Assembly (NCBI GenBank): GCA_020446425.1
Contig: JAGRES010000008.1
Span: 186,001-250,000 of the forward strand
Direction of reading: 5' to 3'
Source of the DNA: Sphingobium sp.
Lineage (GTDB): Bacteria > Pseudomonadota > Alphaproteobacteria > Sphingomonadales > Sphingomonadaceae
DNA: 64,000 nucleotides
Under the pieces are notes generated by a model that was given only the letters and a program-made list of their open reading frames with translations, did not search any database and was not told where the DNA came from. The translations under genes were made by a program, and so were the position numbers. This document shows positions 43,528 through 52,505 of this stretch, one piece after another; position 1 is the first letter of the stretch, and every line of letters begins with the position of its first letter.

Positions 43528-45159
43528 ATGTACCAGTACGACAATTATGATCAGGCCATGGTCGATGCCCGCGTCGATGAATTCCGCGATCAGGTGAAGC
43601 GCCGCCTTGAGGGCAAGCTGACCGAAGACCAGTTCCGCCCGCTGCGCCTGATGAACGGCCTCTACCTCCAGCTCCACGCCTACATGCTGCGCGTCGCGGT
43701 CCCCTATGGCACGCTGTCGGCCAAGCAGATGCGTATGCTGGGCCATATCGCGCGCAAATATGACAAGGGCTACGGCCATTTCACGACCCGCCAGAACATC
43801 CAGTATAACTGGATCAAGCTCTCTGACGCGCCCGATATTCTCGCCGATCTGGCGAGCGTCGAGATGCATGCGATCCAGACCAGCGGCAACTGCATCCGCA
43901 ATATCAGCTCTGACCAATATGCCGGTGTCGCCGCCGACGAAGTGGTCGATCCGCGCCCCTGGGCCGAGCTGCTGCGCCAATGGTCGAGCTTCCATCCGGA
44001 ATTCAGCTACTTGCCGCGCAAGTTCAAGATCGCGGTAATCGCGTCCGAGCAGGATCGCGCGGCGATGCGCCTGCATGACATTGGACTGGAGCTTGTGAAG
44101 CGTGACGGCGTGGTTGGTGCCCGGGTTTTTGCCGGTGGCGGCATGGGTCGCACACCTATGGTTGCACCTGAAATCAATGATTTCGTCACGGAAGATGAGA
44201 TTGTTTCTTATGTCGAGGCGTGCCTGCGCGTCTATAATCGCTATGGCCGCCGTGACAACAAGTACAAGGCACGCATCAAGATTCTGGTGCATGAGCTCGG
44301 CGTTGAGGAATATCGCCGCCAGGTCGCCGAGGAATTCGCGCATATGAAGACGCTGGGCCTCAATCCGCCGACCGAGGAACTGGCGCGCATCGCGGCCTAT
44401 TTCGCTGATCCGGTCTATGAAACCGGCCTCTCGGACGATCTTGACCGTTCCGATCCGGATTTTGCCTTGTGGCTCGACCGCAACGTCGTGGCACACAAGC
44501 AACCGGGCTATGCCATCGCCAATATCAGCCTGAAGCCTGTAGGCGGCATTCCCGGTGACGCATCGGCAGAACAGATCGAGCTGATGGCCGATCTCGCCGA
44601 GCGCTATTCGATGGACGAGCTGCGCGTCACCCACGCCCAGAATATCGTTCTGCCCTATGTTAAGAAGGCTGACCTCTATACCTTATGGCGTGAGCTGGAA
44701 GCTGCCGGGCTCGGCGAGGCTAATATCGACCAGATCACCGATATCATTGCCTGCCCCGGCCTCGATTATTGCAGTCTGGCCAATGCCCGCTCAATACCGG
44801 TCGCACAGAAGATCGCGCAACGCTTTACGGACAATGGCAAGGAAGCCACGATTGGCGAGCTGAAGCTCAAGATATCAGGCTGCATCAACGCCTGCGGCCA
44901 TCATCACGCCGGCCATATCGGCATATTGGGCGTGGATCGCAAAGGCGTCGAGAATTATCAGCTGTTGCTCGGCGGATCGGGTGCGGAGGATTGCTCGCTC
45001 GGCACGATCACCGGCCCCGGTTTTGACGAGAATGGTATTGTCGATGCGGTTGAGAAGGTCGCAGACCTGTATCTCGCTCAGCGCAACGACGATGAGCGCT
45101 TTCTCGACACCTATCGCCGTCTCGGCATGGCCCCATTCAAGGAGGCGCTTTATGGCTGA
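43528..45159 (+). CDS. cysI: Sulfite reductase hemoprotein (nitrite/sulfite reductase family)
   Basis: The enzyme reduces sulfite to sulfide using a siroheme-[4Fe-4S] centre. The 543-residue protein has two ferredoxin-like and two SiR-type repeats. The ligand Cys are in ACPGLDYC and GCINACGHHH, the usual CX5C and CX3C pattern. No flavoprotein subunit gene (cysJ) is near, so electrons probably come from ferredoxin or an unlinked donor. It starts one base after the DUF2849 stop and overlaps DUF934 by 8 bp. Confidence 0.95.
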   Translation: MYQYDNYDQAMVDARVDEFRDQVKRRLEGKLTEDQFRPLRLMNGLYLQLHAYMLRVAVPYGTLSAKQMRMLGHIARKYDKGYGHFTTRQNIQYNWIKLSDAPDILADLASVEMHAIQTSGNCIRNISSDQYAGVAADEVVDPRPWAELLRQWSSFHPEFSYLPRKFKIAVIASEQDRAAMRLHDIGLELVKRDGVVGARVFAGGGMGRTPMVAPEINDFVTEDEIVSYVEACLRVYNRYGRRDNKYKARIKILVHELGVEEYRRQVAEEFAHMKTLGLNPPTEELARIAAYFADPVYETGLSDDLDRSDPDFALWLDRNVVAHKQPGYAIANISLKPVGGIPGDASAEQIELMADLAERYSMDELRVTHAQNIVLPYVKKADLYTLWRELEAAGLGEANIDQITDIIACPGLDYCSLANARSIPVAQKIAQRFTDNGKEATIGELKLKISGCINACGHHHAGHIGILGVDRKGVENYQLLLGGSGAEDCSLGTITGPGFDENGIVDAVEKVADLYLAQRNDDERFLDTYRRLGMAPFKEALYG

Positions 45160-45583
45160 TTTCCTCTCTTTTCGCGGTGATGAGCCCACCGAAGAACCCG
45201 CAGTCACGCTGGAGTCTTTCGATAGCCAGTCAAATGCCAGCGCAGTGCGCATCGAACCGGGTGAAGACACGCGGGAACTGCTGCCTTTCATCGACCGCCT
45301 TGCCTTGGTTGAGGTGAATTTCCCGGCCTATACCGATGGGCGTGGATATAGCGCCGCGCGGATATTGCGCGAGGCGGGCTATGCGGGTGAATTGCGCGCT
45401 GTTGGCGATGTTCTCGTCGACCAGATCGCCTATATGCGCCGCTGCGGCTTTGACAGTTTCAAGCCCGGTCATCCACTTGATGAAGCCGATGTCGATGCAG
45501 CTCTGGCGCGCTATGAAGACGTCTACCAAAAAACCGTGGACGGCAGCCGCCCGATCTGGGCGAAGCGGCATCAGGCGGCGTAA
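45152..45583 (+). CDS. DUF934 family protein (sulfite-reduction accessory)
   Basis: The 143-residue protein has the DUF934 core VEVNFPAYTDGRGYSAARIL, RAVGDVLVDQIAYMRRCGFD. It is always near cysI/cysH in alphaproteobacteria and is thought to help electron delivery or act with sulfite reductase. The ATG 45152 lies inside the cysI end with GGAGG upstream, so the start is firm. It is 2 bp from cysH. Confidence 0.9.
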   Translation: MADFLSFRGDEPTEEPAVTLESFDSQSNASAVRIEPGEDTRELLPFIDRLALVEVNFPAYTDGRGYSAARILREAGYAGELRAVGDVLVDQIAYMRRCGFDSFKPGHPLDEADVDAALARYEDVYQKTVDGSRPIWAKRHQAA

Positions 45584-45585
45584 TC

Positions 45586-46362
45586 ATGGATACGGCGCGC
45601 AAACTCGATGTGATCGACGCCCGCCCTGCTTTCACGCAGGCGGATGCGGATGCCCTGAACGCGCGGTTCGAAGGGATGGGCACGTTAGAGATGTTGCGCA
45701 CCCTGTTTTCCGAAGACACGCTGGGTGAAGTCGGGGTGGTGTCGTCCTTCGGCACGGAAAGTGCTGTTCTACTGCATCTGGTGGCGCAGGCCGATCCGGC
45801 TATTCCGGTGATCTTTGTCGATACGCTCAAGATGTTCCCGGAAACGCTCGACTATCGCGAAACGTTGGTCAGCGCATTCGGCATAAAGGATAGCCGTGTC
45901 GTCACGCCCAAGCCGGAAACGCTGGCCGCCAAGGACGACAAGGGGCTGCGCTGGTCCTTCGACCCGGACGGATGCTGCGATATTCGCAAGGTGGAGCCGC
46001 TCGCGCGCGCCAAGCACGGCCTCGATACATGGATCTCCGGGCGTAAGGCGTTTCAGTCGGTCACACGCCAGAATCTACCGCGTTTCGAGATTGAGGACGG
46101 TCGCTTGAAGCTCAACCCGCTGGGTGACTGGACCAAGGCCGATCTCGACGCCTATTTTGAGGAGCATGCCCTGCCCCGGCACCCGCTCGAGGCACAGGGA
46201 TATCTCTCCATCGGGTGCGAACCCTGCACTTCCAAGGTCATGCCGGGCGAGGACCCGCGCGCCGGGCGCTGGCGCGGATGGGACAAGGTTGAATGCGGGA
46301 TACATACGACATCCACGCCTCTTGGCGACCCGGATGATCCCGCCAATCAGCCGGTATTCTGA
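45586..46362 (+). CDS. cysH: Adenylyl-sulfate (APS) reductase, [4Fe-4S] type
   Basis: This reduces activated sulfate to sulfite. The 258-residue protein has the P-loop-like SSFGTESAVLL and the catalytic Cys motif ECGIH near the C-terminus. The cluster Cys pairs (DGCCDIRK and GCEPCTSK) are both present. They mark the APS-type, iron-sulfur enzyme rather than the PAPS-type of E. coli. It ends the operon cobA-DUF2849-cysI-DUF934-cysH. Confidence 0.92.
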   Translation: MDTARKLDVIDARPAFTQADADALNARFEGMGTLEMLRTLFSEDTLGEVGVVSSFGTESAVLLHLVAQADPAIPVIFVDTLKMFPETLDYRETLVSAFGIKDSRVVTPKPETLAAKDDKGLRWSFDPDGCCDIRKVEPLARAKHGLDTWISGRKAFQSVTRQNLPRFEIEDGRLKLNPLGDWTKADLDAYFEEHALPRHPLEAQGYLSIGCEPCTSKVMPGEDPRAGRWRGWDKVECGIHTTSTPLGDPDDPANQPVF

Positions 46363-46440
46363 TAAAATAGGCTTTTGTTTTCCGGGTTTCTTTGGCAGCT
46401 TCCCCGCAAGGGTCAGTGATCGACTGATTTGGAGGGGAAA

Positions 46441-46815
46441 ATGATATCATTGCCTATTACAACTATCGTTGCGGCTATCGCAGGTCTCATGCTCGTCATA
46501 TTGGGCCTGACAGCGGGGCTCCGGCGCGCGAAAACGGACATTTCTCTTGGCACGGACGGGGACGCGATCCTGCTTCAGCGTGTTCGCGCCCATGGCAATT
46601 TCACTGAATATACGCCGATAGCGCTCATTCTGCTGGCGCTGGTGGAAATGAGCGGCGGGAGCGCGACGCAAGCATGGACGATCGGCGGATTATTGCTGGT
46701 GGGTCGTGCGCTTCATGCGATTGGGTTGATTTTCAGCGTTTTGCCCGGACGTGTCCTGGGAATGCTGATGACCCTCGCGTCAATTCTCTATGCGGTCTGG
46801 CTGTTGCTCGTCTAA
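46441..46815 (+). CDS. MAPEG-family membrane protein
   Basis: The 124-residue membrane protein has four helices and the family motif RVRAHGNFTEYTPIAL after helix 1. MAPEG members include microsomal glutathione S-transferases and uncharacterised bacterial proteins. GGAGGGG lies just before ATG 46441, and an in-frame ATG at 46429 is inside that site. It converges with dnaB. Confidence 0.86.
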   Translation: MISLPITTIVAAIAGLMLVILGLTAGLRRAKTDISLGTDGDAILLQRVRAHGNFTEYTPIALILLALVEMSGGSATQAWTIGGLLLVGRALHAIGLIFSVLPGRVLGMLMTLASILYAVWLLLV

Positions 46816-46841
46816 GCAAATCTTGGCATAATCATAATGCC

Positions 46842-48353
46842 TTAATCATAGCCATAGTCGGCAAATTCGCCCTCGGCCAGGTCGCTGAATTTGGTGATCT
46901 TCGCATCGAATTTCATGCGCACCTTGCCGGTGGCGCCGTGGCGCTGCTTGGCGACGATCAGCTCCGCAAGGCCATAGACACGTTCCATCTCCATCGCCCA
47001 TTTGGCATGGTCTTCATGGATTTTCGCCTCGTCACCCTCAACCGGGCGCTTCGGCTCCTTCGCCTGGATATAATAATCCTCACGATAGACGAACCACACC
47101 ATGTCGGCATCTTGTTCGATCGAGCCGGATTCGCGCAAGTCCGATAACTGCGGGCGCTTGTCCTCGCGCTGTTCCACCGCGCGGCTGAGCTGAGACAGCG
47201 CCAGCACCGGAACATTGAGTTCCTTGGCGAGAGTCTTGAGGCCGCGGCTGATTTCCGAGATCTCCTGTACGCGGTTATCGCCTGATTTGCTCGAGCCCTG
47301 CAAAAGCTGGAGGTAGTCGATGACGATGAAACCGATGTCATGGCGACGCTTGAGGCGACGGGCACGCGTGCGCAGCGCGGCAATCGTCAGGCCGGGTGTG
47401 TCATCAATATAAAGCGGCAGTTCTTGCAGCTCCCGCGCCGCCCGGGATAGATTCTGAAATTCGCTGCGGGCGATCTTGCCCATACGCAGCGCTTCGCCGG
47501 AAATGCCCGATTGTTCGGCCAAAATACGCGTGGCGAGCTGGTCCGCCGACATTTCGAGGCTGAAGAAGGCCGTCCTGGCGCCCATATTCTTGGCCGGTTC
47601 AATCCCGTCCGCTTCATCGCGCAGCCAGCGCGCGGCCGCATTATAGGCGATGTTGGTCGCCAATGACGTCTTACCCATGCCCGGGCGCCCGGCAAGGATC
47701 ATAAGGTCGCTGTTGTGCAGGCCGCCGATCTTCTCATTGAGGCTGGTAATGCCTGTGGTGATGCCTGAGAGATGGCCGCCACTGTTGAGCGCCCTTTCCG
47801 CCACCTGTACCGCCATGGTGCTAGCCTGCAGGAAGTTTTTGACCGAACCGACCTCACCCTCGCCCTCCGAAACGCGGTAAAGCGCGACTTCTGCGGCTTC
47901 GATCTGGCTCTTAGGGTCGACATCCTCGCTAGTGTCGAGGGCATTGTCGACCAGTTCGCGGCCAACGCCGACTAATTCACGCAGCAAGGCCAGGTCATAA
48001 ATCTGCTGCGCAAAGTCGCGTGCACCGATCAGCGACGCGCCGCTCGATGCAAGCTGCACCAGATAGGCCGAGCCGCCATGCTCTTTCAGCGCGGCATCCT
48101 GATCCAGCATCGGTTTCAGCGTCACCGGGCTGGCGACCATATTGCGATCGAGCAGTTTCAGGATCGTTTCATAGATGCGGCCGTGCACCGGCTCGAAGAA
48201 ATGCTCCGGCCGCAGCTTCATCTGCACGTCTTCCGCGACTCGATTGTCTATCATCAGGGCACCTAGAAGCGCCGCCTCCGCCTCGATATTGCGCGGAAGT
48301 TCGCGAGTCGCGCCCTCGGCGGATTCGCCGACCAGTTTCAGTGCCTCTGCCAT
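46842..48353 (-). CDS. dnaB: Replicative DNA helicase
   Basis: DnaB is the hexameric helicase that unwinds DNA ahead of the replication fork. The 503-residue protein has the N-terminal collar domain (NIEAEAALLGALMID), a linker, and the RecA-like motor with Walker A GRPGMGKTSLATN, Walker B (GFIVIDYLQLLQG) and DLRESGSIEQDADMVWFVYR. No intein is present at the usual sites. ATG 48353 is preferred to the upstream GTG at 48368. Confidence 0.96.
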   Translation of the reverse strand: MAEALKLVGESAEGATRELPRNIEAEAALLGALMIDNRVAEDVQMKLRPEHFFEPVHGRIYETILKLLDRNMVASPVTLKPMLDQDAALKEHGGSAYLVQLASSGASLIGARDFAQQIYDLALLRELVGVGRELVDNALDTSEDVDPKSQIEAAEVALYRVSEGEGEVGSVKNFLQASTMAVQVAERALNSGGHLSGITTGITSLNEKIGGLHNSDLMILAGRPGMGKTSLATNIAYNAAARWLRDEADGIEPAKNMGARTAFFSLEMSADQLATRILAEQSGISGEALRMGKIARSEFQNLSRAARELQELPLYIDDTPGLTIAALRTRARRLKRRHDIGFIVIDYLQLLQGSSKSGDNRVQEISEISRGLKTLAKELNVPVLALSQLSRAVEQREDKRPQLSDLRESGSIEQDADMVWFVYREDYYIQAKEPKRPVEGDEAKIHEDHAKWAMEMERVYGLAELIVAKQRHGATGKVRMKFDAKITKFSDLAEGEFADYGYD

Positions 48354-48502
48354 GACGCCATTGTTCACCCAAGCCCTTCCGGTTGCAAGCCCGTGGTGGC
48401 CTTAATGACGAACAGATGTGGGTGACTTCTGTATAGCTGTGGGTAACTCACCCCCTATTCGCTATTCTTTCCTTGATATTTCTACTGCGTCGCAGCACTG
48501 CT

Positions 48503-48991
48503 ATGCCAATGGCCGATCCGCGCATCATAGATATCCAGCTCGATCAGGAGAGCATCATCTGGCGCAGCGCGGATGTCGAGCAGGAACGCCGGATCGCCAT
48601 TTTCGATCTGCTCGAGGAAAATTATTTCAAACCCGCGCGAGAGCATGATGATGGCTACGCCGGGCCCTATAAGGTGCGGCTCAGTACGCAGGAAGGCCGC
48701 CTCGTCATCGAAATCGACCGGGAAGACGGCACGCCGCTTGAAGCAGTCATTCTCGGCCTTGGACGTTTTCGCCGCCCTATCCGTGAATATTTTGCGATCT
48801 GCGACAGCTATTTTCAGGCCATTCGTCAGGCGACGGCGCAACAGATCGAAACCGTCGATATGGCGCGGCGCGGCATCCATAATGACGCCGCCGAGCTGTT
48901 GATGGAGCGGCTTGACGGCAAGGTCGAGGTCGATTTCGATACGGCCCGCAGGCTGTTCACCCTGATCTGTGTGCTTCACATCAAACAATGA
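48503..48991 (+). CDS. UPF0262 family protein
   Basis: This 162-residue cytoplasmic protein of unknown function occurs in alphaproteobacteria. The N-terminal block IIDIQLDQESIIWRSADVEQ and the later EYFAICDSYFQAIRQAT and RRGIHNDAAELLMERL are characteristic. The ATG at 48503 or 48509 is the start; an upstream ORF to 48473 has no support. The stop overlaps the GH25-like gene by 4 bp. Confidence 0.87.
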   Translation: MPMADPRIIDIQLDQESIIWRSADVEQERRIAIFDLLEENYFKPAREHDDGYAGPYKVRLSTQEGRLVIEIDREDGTPLEAVILGLGRFRRPIREYFAICDSYFQAIRQATAQQIETVDMARRGIHNDAAELLMERLDGKVEVDFDTARRLFTLICVLHIKQ

Positions 48992-49701
48992 GCGTTGGTT
49001 TACGCAAGAACGCCCTGCCCTTGGGCACGAAGCTGCGTATCGTGGTCATTGCGCTGCTGTGCATTGCGTTACTGCTGTCCGGGCTCTGGTGGATCTGGAC
49101 CGGATGGAGCCCGGCACGCAGCGAATACCCGCTGCAGGGCATATCGGTTTCCGCAAGGCACGGTGCCATAGATTGGCCGGGCTTGCGTCTTCAGAACGTG
49201 GATTTCGTCTATATCCTCGCCGTATCGGCGGCGCAGGAGCGCGATGCACAGTTCAGCGAGAACTGGAGCGGTGCCCGCAGCGCCGGGCTGCGCTATGGAG
49301 CCGAGCTGGACTATGATCCCTGCAAACCGGCCGGTGATCAGGCGACGTTGTTCATCACCACTGTACCGCGCGATAACGCCGCCTTGCCACCGTCCGTTCA
49401 TTTGGACTGGCGCGGGGATTGCAAGGGGCAAACGCCAGGGCGTGATGCGATTTTGTCGGAACTGAACACGCTCATCAACTTGATCGAGGCGCACAGTGGC
49501 AAGCCGGTGCTGCTGCACATCACTGAGGCATTCGAGGATCGCTATGATATCAGCCGCGGCATCAACCGCACGCTGTGGCTAGATCGCAATTATTTTGAAC
49601 CGGATTACGCTACGCGCCCGTGGGTGATGTGGACAGCCAACGATACGCGTTTGATATCCGGTATATCAGGCACTGCGGCATGGGATGTGGTGGCTCCATG
49701 A
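48988..49701 (+). CDS. GH25 (lysozyme)-like membrane protein lacking catalytic residues
   Basis: The 237-residue protein has an N-terminal helix (about 17-40) and a GH25-like domain. GISVSARHGAIDWPGL at residue 51 aligns with the family GIDVSxHQGxIDW, where the catalytic Asp is here Ser53. FVYILAVSAA replaces FAYIKATEG. PPSVHLDW at residue 134 replaces PPVVDLEF, changing Asp to His138 and the catalytic Glu to Asp140. The rest (ENWSGARSAGLRYG, RPWVMWTAND) still fits. It is probably a peptidoglycan-binding or structural protein rather than a lysozyme. The gene overlaps UPF0262 and cdd by 4 bp on each side. Confidence 0.8.
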   Translation: MSVGLRKNALPLGTKLRIVVIALLCIALLLSGLWWIWTGWSPARSEYPLQGISVSARHGAIDWPGLRLQNVDFVYILAVSAAQERDAQFSENWSGARSAGLRYGAELDYDPCKPAGDQATLFITTVPRDNAALPPSVHLDWRGDCKGQTPGRDAILSELNTLINLIEAHSGKPVLLHITEAFEDRYDISRGINRTLWLDRNYFEPDYATRPWVMWTANDTRLISGISGTAAWDVVAP

Positions 49702-50159
49702 CGGAAGCGGTGACCTTGGACGATGCTCTCATGGCCGCCGCCCGCGCAGCAAGAAACAATGCCTATGCGCCCTATAGCCGCTTCGCAGTAGGAGCAGCAC
49801 TGCGTTTGACGGACGGCAGCATCATTAGAGGCTCGAACTTTGAAAATGCGAGCTATGGCCTGTCGCTCTGCGCCGAGACGGTCGCTGTTGCGACGGCCAA
49901 CAGCATGGGCAAATTGGGTGACATCGTCGCCATCGCCATATCGGGTAGCCCCGAAACAAGCGATGATGATAGCTACGGGTCACCCGTTACGCCCTGCGGG
50001 CGATGCCGCCAGATATTGGCCGAAGTCGTGCAACTTGCGGGGCGGGATATTCCCGTTTACTGCGATGGCGGGACTGAGGGGCAGCACGCGATTTTCACGG
50101 TAGCGCAGCTCCTGCCCCATGCCTTTTCCATCACGGCGCCTGCCGGAAACACAGAATAA
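49698..50159 (+). CDS. cdd: Cytidine deaminase
   Basis: The zinc enzyme converts cytidine and deoxycytidine to uridine forms in pyrimidine salvage. The 153-residue protein has NFENASYGLSLCAETVA (Cys and Glu of the zinc site) and TPCGRCRQ (second Cys pair). ATG 49698 shares ATGA with the GH25-like stop; the ORF extension to 49620 is within that gene. dcd follows 16 bp later, so two routes that deaminate cytosine nucleotides are encoded together. Confidence 0.94.
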   Translation: MTEAVTLDDALMAAARAARNNAYAPYSRFAVGAALRLTDGSIIRGSNFENASYGLSLCAETVAVATANSMGKLGDIVAIAISGSPETSDDDSYGSPVTPCGRCRQILAEVVQLAGRDIPVYCDGGTEGQHAIFTVAQLLPHAFSITAPAGNTE

Positions 50160-50175
50160 GCGAGGATTTTAGCCG

Positions 50176-50730
50176 ATGTCGATCCTGTCCGATCGCTGGA
50201 TACGCGAACAAGCGCAGACAAATGGCATGATCGAGCCGTTCGTGGATGGGCAAAAGCGTGAAGGCTGCATCAGCTATGGCCTGTCCTCCTATGGCTATGA
50301 CGCGCGCGTGGCCGATGAATTCAAGATATTCACCAATGTCGACAGTGCCGTGGTTGACCCGAAGAATTTCGACGGCAAAAGCCTTGTCGACCGCCAGACC
50401 GACGTGTGCATCATCCCGCCCAACAGCTTCGCCTTGGCGCGCACCGTGGAATATTTCCGCGTCCCCAAGGATGTGCTCGTCATCTGCCTGGGTAAGTCCA
50501 CCTATGCGCGCTGTGGCATCATCGTGAACGTCACGCCGCTGGAACCGGGCTGGGAAGGCCATGTGACGCTGGAATTCTCCAACACCACACCCTTGCCCGC
50601 CAAGATCTACGCCAATGAGGGCGCCTGCCAGTTCCTGTTCCTGCAGGGCAATGAACCATGCGAGACCAGCTATGCCGATCGCGCAGGCAAATATATGGGC
50701 CAGCGCGGAGTTACGCTGCCCAAGCTCTGA
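50176..50730 (+). CDS. dcd: dCTP deaminase
   Basis: The enzyme makes dUTP from dCTP as a source for thymidylate. The 184-residue protein matches the Dcd family: [56 protein letters not shown] with the catalytic Glu in [10 protein letters not shown], and [20 protein letters not shown]. It is 16 bp downstream of cdd. Confidence 0.97.
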   Translation: MSILSDRWIREQAQTNGMIEPFVDGQKREGCISYGLSSYGYDARVADEFKIFTNVDSAVVDPKNFDGKSLVDRQTDVCIIPPNSFALARTVEYFRVPKDVLVICLGKSTYARCGIIVNVTPLEPGWEGHVTLEFSNTTPLPAKIYANEGACQFLFLQGNEPCETSYADRAGKYMGQRGVTLPKL

Positions 50731-50767
50731 AGGTTGGCTGCGTAGTAAAGGAAACGTCACATAATAA

Positions 50768-50871
50768 CCGTTCGTTTCGAGCGAAGGGTCGAGCATAGTC
50801 GAGACCCGAAGTCGAGAAATGGTTCTCGACGGACTTTCTCGACAAGCTCGAAAGCCGCTCGAACCGAACGG
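50768..50871. repeat. Imperfect 104-bp palindromic intergenic repeat
   Basis: The outer arms CCGTTCG plus TTTCGAGCG (left) match CGCTCGAA plus CCGAACGG (right) in inverted order. Inside are further hairpins: GGGTC with GACCC, and TCGAGAA with TTCTCGA. The gap 50731-50966 has no gene. Such TCGAGA-rich REP-like elements are common between genes in sphingomonads; here it could end dcd transcription or stabilise its mRNA. Confidence 0.7.
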
Positions 50872-50913
50872 AACCGGGTTAGGTACATTGCCATCCCCCT
50901 GCGCCAATCCGCA

Positions 50914-50942
50914 CGAAAAAGGGCGCCTCAAGCGGGCGCCCT
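50914..50942 (-). terminator. Rho-independent terminator of rpmE
   Basis: On the minus strand, AAGGGCGCCC and GGCGCCCTT form a stem of about nine base pairs around a six-base loop, followed by TTTTT and CG at 50914-50920. It lies 24 bp after the rpmE stop. Confidence 0.85.
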
Positions 50943-50966
50943 TCCTGTTTACGTTTGCCGTAAAAC

Positions 50967-51191
50967 TTACTTCTTGAGCCTAAGACCGCCGAAGCGCTTG
51001 TTGAAGCGGGCCACCTGACCACCCTGGTCGATGTTGCGCTGGCCACCGACCCATGCCGGATGCGACTTGGGGTCGATATCGAGAGCGAGCGTGTCGCCCT
51101 CCGCGCCCCAGGTCGAACGGGTCTGGAAGGTGGTGCCGTCGGTCATCTGCACCGTGATGAAATGGTAATCCGGGTGTGTATCCTGCTTCAT
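50967..51191 (-). CDS. rpmE: 50S ribosomal protein L31
   Basis: L31 bridges the ribosomal subunits. The 74-residue protein begins [20 protein letters not shown] and contains [10 protein letters not shown], the HPAWVGGQ segment and [10 protein letters not shown]. It lacks the CXXC zinc-binding pairs, so it is the zinc-independent form. ATG 51191 has GGAG about 8 bases upstream; the ORF extension to 51236 is not L31-like. Confidence 0.94.
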   Translation of the reverse strand: MKQDTHPDYHFITVQMTDGTTFQTRSTWGAEGDTLALDIDPKSHPAWVGGQRNIDQGGQVARFNKRFGGLRLKK

Positions 51192-51320
51192 GTCATGCTC
51201 CGTACGTGGCCGGTTCCGACCGGCCTCAAGCTGCAAAAAATTCGCGAAGCGCCGCCCTTAACGGGCAACGCCTCAAAAGGCAAGGGAATAAGCGGCCCTC
51301 ACCTGTGCCCTATGAAGTGC

Positions 51321-51803
51321 TCAATCCGACGGCGGATCGGCGATCATGGCGACGCAATGCGCCTCAGCGCAGAGCTTGCCGTCAACCATCGCCTTGCCGG
51401 AAAATTTGCAGATCGCACCGCGCACCTGCGTTAATTCGATATGAAAATCAATCAGGCAGCCCGGTTCGATGGGGTTGCGGAATTTTGCCCCTTCAATGCC
51501 CATGAAATAGACCAGCTTGCCCGTACCCGCCAAGCCGAGAGATTCCACCGCCAATATGCCCGCAGCCTGCGCGATCGCCTCGACGATCAGCACGCCGGGC
51601 ATGATCGGGCGCGACGGAAAATGCCCCTGGAAAAAGGGTTCATTGACCGACACGGCCTTTACGGCGTGAATTGATTTGCTCAGCTCCATTGATACGACAC
51701 GGTCGATCAACAGCATCGGATACCGATGCGGCAGCGCATTCATGACGGCGCGAATATCCATCGGACCCCGCGCCGTCTCCTGAGTATCAGCCCCTTCGCT
51801 CAT
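51321..51803 (-). CDS. fabZ: 3-Hydroxyacyl-ACP dehydratase FabZ
   Basis: The enzyme removes water from 3-hydroxyacyl-ACP in fatty-acid elongation and supplies chains for lipid A. The 160-residue protein has [14 protein letters not shown], the hot-dog catalytic His in [12 protein letters not shown] and Glu in [12 protein letters not shown] 51803 is chosen over an upstream TTG. It follows the skp-like gene by 9 bp and is the last gene of the bamA operon. Confidence 0.95.
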   Translation of the reverse strand: MSEGADTQETARGPMDIRAVMNALPHRYPMLLIDRVVSMELSKSIHAVKAVSVNEPFFQGHFPSRPIMPGVLIVEAIAQAAGILAVESLGLAGTGKLVYFMGIEGAKFRNPIEPGCLIDFHIELTQVRGAICKFSGKAMVDGKLCAEAHCVAMIADPPSD

Positions 51804-51812
51804 CAATAAGCC

Positions 51813-52505
51813 TCAGCGTCCTGTGGGCTGCTGTGCGGCGGGCTGCTGCTGGGCAGCGCGCGCGGCCTGAATCTGCGCGGCGGTGGCGATCAGCTGTTGA
51901 ACCTGCTGATAGATATTGGCCGATTGCTGCGTCGGCTTCCACTCGGCGGGCGGCGTAACATTCGCAGCCGGGATCAGCTTGTCGATCTCGGCCGTAATGT
52001 CCGACGTCACATTGATCGAGTCCGGGGCCCAGACAAAAGCATCGGGCGCGAGTATATAGTTGAGCTTCTTGGATTTAACGACCGCCTGCTGGGCAGCGCT
52101 ATATTTCTGCGCGATCTGCTCGACCACATAGATCTGCGCCTTCATGATCGGTTCGCGCAGCGTGTTGATTTCTTTCTCTTTTTGATCAATCTGGGCCAGC
52201 ACCGGGTTTTTGGCAGCGGTTGCCGCGTCCATTTCGGCCTGATCGACTTCCTTGTCGCCATTCTTGTCCAGCTTCGCGAGCATGCCGTTCATTTCCTGAC
52301 GCTTGCTCTGCATCTGGGTGTAATAAGACGCATAGGTCGTGTCGATCTGCTTATAGGCTTCGCCCAGTGCTTTGGCCTGCGCGATGGCGACGACACTGTT
52401 CGCGGTGGCCACACCGCCAACCTGAGCCTGCGCCGGGGCCGCGATGGATATGGCCGCCAGCGCGGACGCGCCTGCAAGTGCCAGTGATTTCGATAATATA
52501 GTCAT
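51813..52505 (-). CDS. OmpH/Skp family periplasmic chaperone
   Basis: This periplasmic holdase carries unfolded outer-membrane proteins to BamA. The 230-residue precursor has a signal peptide (cleavage near APAQA-Q), a region of predicted coiled coil in the middle, an EVDQAEMDAAT segment, and a Gln/Ala-rich C-terminal tail (QQPAAQQPTGR). The start overlaps the bamA stop by one base. Confidence 0.9.
   Translation of the reverse strand: MTILSKSLALAGASALAAISIAAPAQAQVGGVATANSVVAIAQAKALGEAYKQIDTTYASYYTQMQSKRQEMNGMLAKLDKNGDKEVDQAEMDAATAAKNPVLAQIDQKEKEINTLREPIMKAQIYVVEQIAQKYSAAQQAVVKSKKLNYILAPDAFVWAPDSINVTSDITAEIDKLIPAANVTPPAEWKPTQQSANIYQQVQQLIATAAQIQAARAAQQQPAAQQPTGR

Noticed and set aside
46825-46841. 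GGCAT/ATGCC hairpin between the MAPEG gene and dnaB
   Set aside because: Five-base stem only, no T-tract; too weak to call a terminator.
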